Below are positions 1-6,878 of a stretch of DNA of 9,627 nt, in pieces (positions within the stretch are counted from its first letter, which is position 1; each line of letters begins with the position of its first letter). The notes beneath the pieces were generated by a model. That model was given only the letters and a program-made list of their open reading frames with translations, was not told the origin of the DNA and did no database searches. The translations under genes were made by a program, and so were the position numbers. The stretch lies in NCBI GenBank assembly GCA_017881145.1, contig JADGRG010000628.1:1-9627 (forward strand), written 5' to 3'. This DNA comes from Sandaracinaceae bacterium (lineage in GTDB: Bacteria > Myxococcota_A > Polyangia > Polyangiales > JAFGIB01).

Positions 1-2
1 AC

Positions 3-728
3 GTGCTCGTCGAAAAACTGCTGAAGGTGGCGCTGCTCGGTTCGAGCTGGGTCATGTATCTCTTGCTCGTGCTCTCGGTGTTTTCGATCGCAACCATGAT
101 CGAGCGCTGGGTATTCTTTCGCCGACGCAGCGACGACATCGACGAGCTCGGAGAGAAGCTGATCGAGTTGCTGGAGAAGAATGACCGCGAAGGCGCCGCA
201 GCGCTCTTGAAGAAGAGCCGATCGATCGAAGCGGCCGTGCTTTCGCCAGCGCTGCGTTATCTGGACGGCGGAGCGGAGGCCATTTCCGACGCCATCGAGA
301 GCCAGATGATCCGTGAGCGGCGGGACATGGAGCGCGGTTCGACCCTGCTCGGCACGCTCGGCAACAATGCTCCTTTCATCGGCCTCTTCGGCACGGTCAT
401 CGGCGTGATCATCGCGTTTCGGCAGCTCGGCGAGAGCCAGGGCGCATCCTCGATGGGCGCTGTCATGGGAGGCATCGCAGAAGCCCTGGTCGCCACGGGC
501 GTCGGGCTCTTCGTCGCCATCCCCGCTGTGGTTGCTTACAACATCATCCAGAAGGCGATCACCAATATCGAAGACAACGTCGCTTCGATTGCCAAGGAGC
601 TGACTGCCTTCATCAAGGGCTGTCAGGGCCAATCCGGGCTACTTTCCGGCCGTTCGCACACGGAGCCTTCCGCCGTGCACTCCGACGGCTCTGGCGCGCG
701 CGAACTTGCAGCGGGCGGAACCAACTGA
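3..728 (+). CDS. exbB: ExbB/TolQ/MotA-family proton channel subunit
   Basis: This is the inner-membrane proton-channel subunit of a TonB energising complex, which with ExbD converts proton-motive force into movement of TonB. Seen in the 241-residue product: a first membrane helix at about residues 15-38, a cytoplasmic stretch with many charged residues (about 40-112), then the family core. The core has the 'LGNNAPFIGLFGTVIG' motif at 119-134 and a third helix starting 'AEALVATGVGLFVAIPAVVAYN'-like at 159-180. Glu160, Thr165 and Thr131 sit where E. coli ExbB has Glu176, Thr181 and Thr148. The last ~35 residues form a Gly/Ser/Ala-rich tail without recognisable structure. The GTG at position 3 is the first possible start seen, but the window edge is 2 nt upstream, so the true start could lie a few codons earlier. 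It is the first visible gene of the operon. TolQ is the alternative name, but the tonB and receptor neighbours favour ExbB. Confidence 0.93.
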   Translation: MLVEKLLKVALLGSSWVMYLLLVLSVFSIATMIERWVFFRRRSDDIDELGEKLIELLEKNDREGAAALLKKSRSIEAAVLSPALRYLDGGAEAISDAIESQMIRERRDMERGSTLLGTLGNNAPFIGLFGTVIGVIIAFRQLGESQGASSMGAVMGGIAEALVATGVGLFVAIPAVVAYNIIQKAITNIEDNVASIAKELTAFIKGCQGQSGLLSGRSHTEPSAVHSDGSGARELAAGGTN

Positions 729-752
729 AGTGGCGAGCGAGGAGAGCGGAAC

Positions 753-1172
753 ATGGCAGCATCGTTAGGTGGCAGAGGCGGGGGTCGGCGGGGCGGCATC
801 GTCGGCATCAACGTGACCCCGATGGTCGACGTGGTGCTGGTGCTCCTCGTCATCATGATGGTCTCCGCCATCTACATTGTGTCCCAGAGCTTGAAGGTGG
901 AACTCCCGAAGACGGCGTCGTCGGATGAGCCAGCCAACACGCCGCTAGCCGTGTCGATCACCAAGGATGGCGTCTATCTCTGGAACCAGAAGCCCATTCA
1001 GGAGAGCCTGCTTCGCGCAGAATTCAAGAAGGGCAAGGCAGCGAACAAGGACGCCAGCCTGGTGCTCAGCGCCGATCGCGAGGCATTCCACGGCGACGTG
1101 GTGCACGTGATCGACATGGCGAAGGTCGAAGGCATCACGAAGTTCGCGATCACGGTCGATCGGTCGAAGTGA
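753..1172 (+). CDS. exbD: ExbD/TolR-family biopolymer transport protein
   Basis: This is the second motor subunit, a single-pass inner-membrane protein whose transmembrane aspartate takes part in proton translocation within the ExbB pore. The 139-residue length is usual for ExbD. A short Gly/Arg-rich cytoplasmic N-terminus (1-18) is followed by the family signature 'INVTPMVDVVLVLLVIMM' at 19-36, with Asp26 matching E. coli ExbD Asp25. A periplasmic domain follows (about 45-139), with the usual TolR/ExbD pattern 'LPKTAS...PLAVSITKDGVYLWN' and a C-terminal strand 'FAITVD'. The ATG at 753 is preceded by a clear Shine-Dalgarno GGAGAG at 741-746. The gene starts 24 nt after exbB and ends 10 nt before the tonB-like gene, so co-transcription is very likely. 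A TolR role is less likely because no tolA, tolB or pal is next to it. Confidence 0.94.
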   Translation: MAASLGGRGGGRRGGIVGINVTPMVDVVLVLLVIMMVSAIYIVSQSLKVELPKTASSDEPANTPLAVSITKDGVYLWNQKPIQESLLRAEFKKGKAANKDASLVLSADREAFHGDVVHVIDMAKVEGITKFAITVDRSK

Positions 1173-1182
1173 GGACAGGACC

Positions 1183-1890
1183 GTGGCTCGACGCAAGAAG
1201 AAGAGACTTTCGACGATCTACATAGTGAGCCTCGCCGCGCATCTGGCCATCGGCGCGGTGCTCGCTTTGATCCCGCAGCAGAAGCTGCGTGAGGTGGTGG
1301 CCATCGCCCTGAACGAAGCGCCTCCTAAGGACGAGAAGAAGCCTGAGCCGCCGAAACCTGCGGAACATCCGGCTGAACGTCCAGCGCGGGCGCCCACGCA
1401 CGTCGCCCATTCCACGGTCGCACCGCAAGCGTCCACGGCGACCACGGCCCAGGCGCCCGCATTCACCGACCTCGGCCTGACACTCGATTCGTCAGCCAGC
1501 GGCGGCTTGGCGATGAACATCGAAGCCCCAGCACCGGTGATCGCGCGCACCCCGACCCCGATCATCGCGAAGCCCAAGGCACTGGCACCTCACAAGATCG
1601 AGACCCGCTGCTCGCAAGACGTCGTCAAAGCTCGACCGCTCACGTTGGTACGACCCGCCTATACCGACGACGCCCGTAGAGCTCGGGTGCAAGGCCGCGT
1701 CCGCATCGAGCTGGCGGTGGACGACCACGGCCAAGTCACCGTCGCGCGCGTTCTCGAAGGGCTAGGACATGGCCTCGACGAGGCTGCGCTGGAAGCGGCT
1801 CGGCACCTGCGCTTCAGCCCCGCCACACACTGCAACGAGCCCGTCGCCGCCCCCTTCGTCATTTCCATGCGATTTGTCCTCGACACATGA
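1183..1890 (+). CDS. tonB: TonB-family energy transducer
   Basis: This periplasm-spanning transducer should be anchored by ExbB/ExbD and contact the outer-membrane receptor encoded next door. In the 235 residues one sees a basic cytoplasmic start (RRKKKR at 3-8), one membrane helix at about 11-30, and a Lys/Pro/Glu-rich spacer with 'PPKDEKKPEPPKP' at 47-59. A long Ala/Pro/Thr-rich linker reaches about 140, and a TonB C-terminal domain spans about 150-235 ('RPAYTDDARRARVQGRVRIEL', 'VDDHGQVTVARVLEG', 'GLDEAALEAARHLRFSPA'). Two cysteines, 143 and 217, flank and enter that domain and could form a periplasmic disulphide. The GTG start at 1183 follows GAGGA at 1171-1175, which overlaps the exbD stop. 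The stop overlaps the receptor start in ATGA. The family call is secure. The symbol marks the family, not orthology with E. coli TonB. Confidence 0.88.
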   Translation: MARRKKKRLSTIYIVSLAAHLAIGAVLALIPQQKLREVVAIALNEAPPKDEKKPEPPKPAEHPAERPARAPTHVAHSTVAPQASTATTAQAPAFTDLGLTLDSSASGGLAMNIEAPAPVIARTPTPIIAKPKALAPHKIETRCSQDVVKARPLTLVRPAYTDDARRARVQGRVRIELAVDDHGQVTVARVLEGLGHGLDEAALEAARHLRFSPATHCNEPVAAPFVISMRFVLDT

Positions 1891-4553
1891 AACCTTACAT
1901 ATCTATTGCCGCCACGCTTGCGGCGGTGCTGACGAGCTGGGTAGCCACGTCGGCAGCCCAAAGTGCGCCCGCCGCCAATAGCAGCAGCGTTGCGCCCGCT
2001 CGCACGGTGGTTCCGCCGAAGCTAGTGCACTTCGTGCAAGCAGAGTATCCGGCGTCCGAGCAGGCTGGCACCGGTCCAGTCTCGGTTTTGCTGCTGATCA
2101 GCATCGACGCGGATGGCAAAGTCGCGGAGGTGAGCGTCGCTCAGTCAGGCGGCGCTGCCTTTGACGAGGCCGCGCTGACGGCGGCCAAGCTCTTTGAGTT
2201 CGAACCGGCGCAGGTGGATGGCGCCAAGGTTCCTGTCCGCATCCAATATCGTTACGACTTCGTCGTGCGCGAGGCGGCGCCTCCACCGCTGCCGACCACC
2301 GTCAACTTTGACGGCACCGTGCGCGTGCGCAAGACCGGACTCCCCCTTCCAGGGGTCGTCGTAGGCGTAGATGCAGCGAGCTCGACCACCGACCAGGCCG
2401 GCCGCTTCCATTTCACCGACCTCTCACCCGGCACGCATAGCGTGACTCTCTCCGGCACCGGATTCACTCCCACCGCCACCGAAGAGACGCTCGAAGCCGG
2501 GCAGAGCTACGACGCCAGCTACGATGTGGAGCTAGTCGCAGTGCAGGCGCGAGGAGAGCAGGTCGATTTCGAGCTAGTGATCGTGGACTCGAGCCTGAAG
2601 AAGTCGATGGCCGCGACCACGGTCTCTTCCGATCAGGGTTCACGCGTCGCCGGGACCGGCGGCGACGTCATCAAGGTGGTCGAGAACCTGCCGGGCGTGG
2701 CGCGCTCCAGCGCTGGGTCGAGCGCGCTCGTGGTGTGGGGCGCCGCCGGCACCGACACGCGCGTCTACGTGGACGACGTCCACATCCCCATGCTCTACCA
2801 CGAGGGCGGTTTTCGCTCAGTGATTCATTCCGATCTGGTCCGCAGCGTCGAGCTGGAGCCAGGCGGCTATGGGGCCGCACACGGACGCGGGCTTGGGGGC
2901 CTGGTCAGTGTTGGACTGAAACCGCTGGAGGCTGACGGCTACCACGGCAGCCTCGCGCTCGACGCCATCGACGGCGCGGCGAGCCTGCGCGGGTCGGTCG
3001 GTGATCAGCTGCGCTTCGCAGGTGCCGTGCGCCGCTCGCATCTGGACTGGGTGTTGTCGCAAGTAACGTCGAAGGACGTGGGCGCCTTCGTGCCCATCCC
3101 GAAGTACTGGGACAGCCAGCTGCGGGTTGCGTGGGTTCCTAACAGTCGAGAGACACTCGAAGTCGGCTCACTCTTGTCTTCGGATCAGATCTCTCGCTCG
3201 GTCTCACAGGCCGATCCCGCCATCACGCAGCATGAGAGCAAGGCAACCGGTTTCGAGCGCACCTATCTGCGCTACGAGAAGCGCCTCGACGCTGGCGGAA
3301 CCGTCACCGCAACACCCTTCTTCGGATTCGACCACTCCCGCGTCGCCAGTCTCTTCGGTGCGGTTCCTGCCGAGCTCAGCAACAACGCCACCGTGTATGG
3401 CTTACGTGCGGTGTGGAGCGGCAACCCGGAGGAGTATTTGAACGTGAGCACCGGCGTGGACGCCGAAGTGGTGCAGAGCTCGCTACGACGTGCGGGCTCG
3501 ATCACTTCGCCACCACGCGAAGGCGACATCCGCATCTTCGGGCAAGCGCCGAGCGACCAGATCAACGGCGACGCGTGGAACACCACCAACGCGAGCCTCG
3601 CACCCTTCGCGCAGGCTGATATGTCGCTGGCTGATGGACGCGTGCACCTTGTGCCCGGCGCCCGCATCGAGCCGGCCATCGTGCGGGCCAGTCGGCGCAC
3701 TCCTGCTTCGGGTGATCAGCCTTCGCTGGGCACGATGCGGGAGCAAACCTTCTTCGAGCCTCGACTCGCGGCACGCTGGTCGATCACCGACCGACTCAGC
3801 GTACGAGCCGCCGTCGGCATCTACCACCAGCCGCCGCTCGCCGAAGACTTGAGCGCAGTGTTCGGCAACCCGGGGCTCGGCGCCGCGCAAGCCTTACACT
3901 ACCTCGCCGGCACGACCGTCAAGCTCACCGATTCGCTCTCCTTCGAGGCCACCGGCTTCTATTCTCAGCAGAGCGACCTGGCGACGCGCTCACCACTCGC
4001 CACACCGGTCGAAGCGCAGTCGCTAATGCAGAGTGGGCTCGGACGTGCCTACGGCGGACAAGTCCTCTTGCGTCGCGACCTCACCGATCGACTCTTCGGT
4101 TGGCTCAGCTACAGCATGGTCCGCAGCGAACGCACCGACGCCGGAACCAAGAATTACCGGCCCTTCGACTTCGATCAGACTCACGTGCTGACGGTGCTCG
4201 CGTCTTATGACCTCGGCGCTGGCTTCGAGACGGGCGTGCGCTTCCGCTACTCCAGCGGCTACCCACGCACACCCATCGTGCAAGCCGTATACGATTCGCA
4301 CACCGACTCGTTCCAACCCGTCTTCGGTGCGCACAACTCGATCCGCATCCCACCCTTCTACGAGTTCGATGCCCGGATCTCCAAACGCTTCTCGTTCGGC
4401 CAGGAGAGCAAGTTGGAGGTCTATCTGGATGTTCAGAACGTCAGCAATCACCAGAACCCAGAAGAGATTGTCTACAACTACAACTACTCGAAGAAGTCTT
4501 ACATCACGGGCTTGCCACTGCTGCCGGTGATGGGAGCGAAGCTTACATGGTGA
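1887..4553 (+). CDS. TonB-dependent outer-membrane receptor with an N-terminal TonB-C-like domain
   Basis: This is an 888-residue gated beta-barrel importer of unknown substrate. Order of parts: a Sec signal peptide at 1-24 (hydrophobic core 6-20, probable cleavage after TSAA); a TonB C-terminal-type domain at about 45-126 ('QAEYP', 'SIDADGKVAEVSVAQSGG', 'FDEAALTAAKLFEFEPAQ'); and a carboxypeptidase-regulatory-like beta-sandwich at about 139-215 ('FDGTVRVRKTGLPLPGVVV', 'TDQAGRFHFTDLSPGTHSV'). A plug follows at about 245-345 ('GTGGDVIKVVENLPGVAR', 'VYVDDVHIP', 'GYGAAHGRGLGGLVSV'), then a barrel at about 350-888 ending 'MGAKLTW', with the C-terminal aromatic residue usual for barrel insertion. 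A possible TonB box is the acidic/hydrophobic stretch near 224-236, but this is weak. No Shine-Dalgarno sits before the ATG; the ATGA overlap with tonB suggests translational coupling. The extra TonB-type domain is absent from classical receptors such as FepA or BtuB. Substrate-class names (siderophore, vitamin, sugar) cannot be supported. Confidence 0.92.
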   Translation: MKPYISIAATLAAVLTSWVATSAAQSAPAANSSSVAPARTVVPPKLVHFVQAEYPASEQAGTGPVSVLLLISIDADGKVAEVSVAQSGGAAFDEAALTAAKLFEFEPAQVDGAKVPVRIQYRYDFVVREAAPPPLPTTVNFDGTVRVRKTGLPLPGVVVGVDAASSTTDQAGRFHFTDLSPGTHSVTLSGTGFTPTATEETLEAGQSYDASYDVELVAVQARGEQVDFELVIVDSSLKKSMAATTVSSDQGSRVAGTGGDVIKVVENLPGVARSSAGSSALVVWGAAGTDTRVYVDDVHIPMLYHEGGFRSVIHSDLVRSVELEPGGYGAAHGRGLGGLVSVGLKPLEADGYHGSLALDAIDGAASLRGSVGDQLRFAGAVRRSHLDWVLSQVTSKDVGAFVPIPKYWDSQLRVAWVPNSRETLEVGSLLSSDQISRSVSQADPAITQHESKATGFERTYLRYEKRLDAGGTVTATPFFGFDHSRVASLFGAVPAELSNNATVYGLRAVWSGNPEEYLNVSTGVDAEVVQSSLRRAGSITSPPREGDIRIFGQAPSDQINGDAWNTTNASLAPFAQADMSLADGRVHLVPGARIEPAIVRASRRTPASGDQPSLGTMREQTFFEPRLAARWSITDRLSVRAAVGIYHQPPLAEDLSAVFGNPGLGAAQALHYLAGTTVKLTDSLSFEATGFYSQQSDLATRSPLATPVEAQSLMQSGLGRAYGGQVLLRRDLTDRLFGWLSYSMVRSERTDAGTKNYRPFDFDQTHVLTVLASYDLGAGFETGVRFRYSSGYPRTPIVQAVYDSHTDSFQPVFGAHNSIRIPPFYEFDARISKRFSFGQESKLEVYLDVQNVSNHQNPEEIVYNYNYSKKSYITGLPLLPVMGAKLTW

Positions 4554-5617
4554 CCCTGCCCCCAACCCGTTCTTTCGGCCTCCTTCTGCTTCTCGGCTTC
4601 TGCGCATGCCGCCCGACCGTCGAAGGGCGACCGTCACTGATTGACCGGCCACGAGTGCTGGCACTCAGCTCGTCGCCAGCCGAGGGAAAGCCCGGGGACA
4701 CGGTGACCTATCAGGCGCTCTACGTCGGGCCGGATGGGAGCGCTGACGTCAGTGCGCTGGACTGGGCGCTGTGCACTGCCCGTAAGCCACTCGCCGCCAC
4801 GGGTGCGGTGGCACAGGCATGCTTCTCCCCCAAGGGGGCCTCGCTCATCGCACTGGGCTCCGGAGAATCGGCCGTGGGCAACATTCCCAAGGACGCTTGT
4901 CAGGTCTTTGGCCCGACACCTCCCGCGCCGCTGAAGGGACAACCTAACGGTCGACCCGCTGACCCTGACACGACCGGTGGCTACTTCCAGCCGGCCCGGG
5001 TGCTCGCTCATGTGCCAGGGGACGCCGAGGACTACTCCGTCGCGATGACAAGACTTGCCTGCGGCCTGGGTGGCGCGACCCAGGAGCAAGCAGCTTCCTA
5101 CAGCCAGGGCTATCGCGAAAACGAGAACCCCGCGCTCTCCTCGCTGGCACTGCGCCACCAAGGTCGAGCAGAGCTCCTTGAATTGGCGCCGTCAGCTGCC
5201 TCGCCGCTGGCCGTCCGACCAGGCGAACAAGTCACGCTCCGCGCGAGCTGGGCGACCTGCCCACTCACGTCGGAGTGCGGCGACGAAATCTGCGGTCCAG
5301 GAGAGACTCTCGCCACCTGCCCTGCGGACTGCACTACTCCGCATGGCTGCCAGGGTTCGGAACCTTACGCCTACTTCGATCCGCTAGCACGCACAGTAAG
5401 AGAGCGCCGTGAATCGATCCGCGTGTCCTGGTTCGCCAACGACGGCAGCTTCGAGCACGATCGCACCGGACGCTCGGAGTCGGATGCCGCCGTGACCTAC
5501 ACCGACAACAACTGGACCGCGCCCGACACTGAGGGCAGCACGCTCCTGTGGGTCGTGATCCGCGACGACCGCGGCGGCGTAGGCTGGGGCAGCTATAACC
5601 TGCTAGTAGAGCGCTGA
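4547..5617 (+). CDS. Secreted lipoprotein with Ig-like folds and a cysteine module; probable receptor partner
   Basis: I do not recognise a named function for this 356-residue product. It begins with a hydrophobic signal (10-18) running into Cys19-Ala-Cys21; either cysteine could be the lipidated residue, and neither lipobox is perfect. The first part (about 34-80) resembles an Ig-like strand pattern ('PRVLALSSSPAEGKPGDTVTYQ', here split at 35-40 and 41-56). The C-terminal part (about 207-356) has a second such pattern ('RPGEQVTLRASW', then 'IRVSWFANDGSF', 'LLWVVIRDDRGGVGW'). Between them lie six cysteines at 238-268. The gene overlaps the receptor stop by 7 nt, with GGGAGCG at 4532-4538 as ribosome site. 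An in-frame GTG at 4550 would give a 4-nt overlap but poorer spacing. Its place directly after the receptor suggests a surface or periplasmic lipoprotein that binds ligand or caps the receptor, a role like SusD without its fold. That role is inferred from context. Confidence 0.78.
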   Translation: MVTLPPTRSFGLLLLLGFCACRPTVEGRPSLIDRPRVLALSSSPAEGKPGDTVTYQALYVGPDGSADVSALDWALCTARKPLAATGAVAQACFSPKGASLIALGSGESAVGNIPKDACQVFGPTPPAPLKGQPNGRPADPDTTGGYFQPARVLAHVPGDAEDYSVAMTRLACGLGGATQEQAASYSQGYRENENPALSSLALRHQGRAELLELAPSAASPLAVRPGEQVTLRASWATCPLTSECGDEICGPGETLATCPADCTTPHGCQGSEPYAYFDPLARTVRERRESIRVSWFANDGSFEHDRTGRSESDAAVTYTDNNWTAPDTEGSTLLWVVIRDDRGGVGWGSYNLLVER

Positions 5618-5632
5618 AGCGCCGGTCTCGAC

Positions 5633-6616
5633 TCAGTGCTGCAGCGACGAACTGCGTGGGGCAGCGCTGCGAGAGCTGCCCGTACGACGTCCAGAGTGCT
5701 GGCCCGCACCGAGCTCACGATAGACTTGGAGCGCGATGCCGTCTCGCAGCCCCTTGTCCAGAACACAGGCCTGGGTGACTCGGAGCAGGTCGAGGATCTG
5801 CGCCATGATGGTCGCGGAAGCTAGCACCGAGTCGGCGCGTGCGGGGTCCACCCCCAGGCCGACCAGCTCCGCGCTCGACAAGCCCAGGTGCTCGTCGAGG
5901 CGGCAGCGCCAGGCGCTGATGTCGATCGGGCCGACCTTGCCGGGCAGCGGGCCGCTGCGCATCAAGAGAGCGCGTGCGGCGCGGGCGCTACCCGAACCGA
6001 AAGTGACGAGCTCCGGGCGCATGTTGCGCACGGCCTCCAGCGCCGGGACCAGTCGCTCACGCACCCGCAGTGCGAGGGTGAGTGCAGCTTCACGGCCAAA
6101 GAGGCCTCCGTCCTGCAGCGCCCGCATCCGCACCGCACCGATCGGCAAGCTGAGCGCGTGGAGACAGCGCACGCCCTCCCCGAGCGCGACCTCGACGGAT
6201 CCGCCACCCAGATCCACCGCGACGACGCGGCGGCCTCCAACCACGGGCGAGGTGGTTTGCCCAAGGTAGGCGAGGCGAGCCTCCTCCAGCGGGTCCAAGA
6301 TGCGGACCTGGACGTCGTGGCGACGTTCGATCTCGCGCACCAGCAGCAGCCCATTTTCGGCGCTTCGAATGGCACTGGTCGCCACCACCACCAGGTGATC
6401 GAAGCGACAAGTCCGCGATGCTCCGAGCAGCTGCTCCACAGCGTCCAGGCTTTCGACCCAGCCTTGCCGGTCCAGAGTTCCGCTGGCGAAGACGCGAGCC
6501 CCCAGCAGCGGAGTACGCTTGGTGTCGAGCGTCGTGCTGAAGCGCCCGGCGGCGTCGGCGCGGATGTGCTGGAGATGAAAGGTGGTCGAGCCCAGGTCCA
6601 ACACGGCGATTTCCAT
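5633..6616 (-). CDS. ppx: Ppx/GppA-family exopolyphosphatase or pppGpp phosphatase, short form
   Basis: This family is in the actin/Hsp70 ATPase fold and hydrolyses polyphosphate ends or the pppGpp 5' phosphate; the sequence does not tell which. The chosen ATG gives 327 residues, like the short bacterial Ppx proteins rather than the ~500-residue E. coli Ppx or GppA, so the C-terminal HD-like region is absent. Seen: phosphate-1 motif 'LDLGSTTFHLQ' at 6-16, 'ATSAIRSAENG' at 79-89, the glutamate pair in 'LDPLEEARLAYLG' at 107-119, phosphate-2 motif 'VDLGGGSVEVAL' at 134-145, 'LPIGAVRM' at 157-164, and 'LDKGLRDGIAL' at 286-296. The first motif has Thr where the family normally has Asn. The frame stays open upstream to 6871, but homology begins exactly at MEIAVLDLG and nothing upstream resembles the family. 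No clear Shine-Dalgarno precedes the ATG. The last ~25 residues are a Ser/Arg-rich tail. Confidence 0.87.
   Translation of the reverse strand: MEIAVLDLGSTTFHLQHIRADAAGRFSTTLDTKRTPLLGARVFASGTLDRQGWVESLDAVEQLLGASRTCRFDHLVVVATSAIRSAENGLLLVREIERRHDVQVRILDPLEEARLAYLGQTTSPVVGGRRVVAVDLGGGSVEVALGEGVRCLHALSLPIGAVRMRALQDGGLFGREAALTLALRVRERLVPALEAVRNMRPELVTFGSGSARAARALLMRSGPLPGKVGPIDISAWRCRLDEHLGLSSAELVGLGVDPARADSVLASATIMAQILDLLRVTQACVLDKGLRDGIALQVYRELGAGQHSGRRTGSSRSAAPRSSSLQH
5634..5669 (+). terminator. Possible 3'-end hairpin in the convergent junction
   Basis: On the + strand CAGTGCTGC at 5634-5642 can pair with GCAGCGCTG at 5661-5669 over nine pairs including one G-U wobble, with an 18-nt loop. It begins 17 nt after the lipoprotein stop and overlaps the last codons of the convergent ppx gene. 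No U-run follows, so a classical Rho-independent terminator is not supported. It could be a transcript-end structure, or chance in GC-rich coding DNA. Confidence 0.25.
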
Positions 6617-6777
6617 GGCGCTAAGTTCGCGTGTCAAGACTACAAGCTCGGGAAGGGTCGGTGACGATTCTGCGAAATCTGGACCCAGTTCGGCCACAAC
6701 CTGCGGGTGCACAGCGATCGAGCGGCGACCAGGGCCTTTGGGACCACCTGCGTGATGTTCGCGAGCTTGCCGCCCGC

Positions 6778-6795
6778 TTGTCACAGGAATGCCAT
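6778..6795 (+). promoter_or_regulatory. Pho-box-like direct repeat upstream of phoB
   Basis: TTGTCAC, four bases, then ATGCCAT: two 7-bp units with an 11-bp period, the spacing of PhoB half-sites in E. coli (consensus CTGTCAT-N4-CTGTCAT). Each unit matches five of seven consensus bases. A weak -10-like TACATG lies 10 nt downstream at 6806-6811. If real it would give autoregulation of phoBR, and perhaps also control of ppx. The match is modest. Confidence 0.35.
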
Positions 6796-6848
6796 GCTCG
6801 CGCCCTACATGGGAGCGCGTACTCTGGCGGCCCAAGTGACAGGCCGAC

Positions 6849-6878
6849 TTTACCCGCCTCCACCCACTCACCTACACT
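6849..6878 (+). promoter_or_regulatory. Candidate sigma-70-like promoter of phoBR
   Basis: TTTACC (6849-6854) and TACACT (6873-6878) are separated by 18 bp, and each matches four of six bases of the -35 and -10 consensus. Initiation would fall near 6885 and leave a leader of about 43 nt before the phoB ATG. Promoter consensus in this organism is not known from the window, so this is a suggestion. Confidence 0.35.

Noticed and set aside
4023..4664. 213-codon open frame on the - strand opposite the receptor and lipoprotein genes
   Set aside because: It lies antisense to well-supported coding sequence, and its product has no recognisable motif.
6632..6637. Perfect TTGACA on the - strand just upstream of ppx
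   Set aside because: The matching -10 position would fall at or past the ATG, so the transcript would begin inside the gene. It also falls in the open frame by chance.
5888..6664. 258-codon open frame on the + strand opposite ppx
   Set aside because: It is the antisense shadow of ppx; its composition is His/Gln/Arg-rich, with no motif.
6617..6871. In-frame 85-codon N-terminal extension of ppx on the - strand
   Set aside because: Ppx/GppA proteins begin next to the first phosphate motif, as in MEIAVLDLG. The extension is Arg/Gly/His-rich with no family similarity and reflects a lack of stops in GC-rich DNA.
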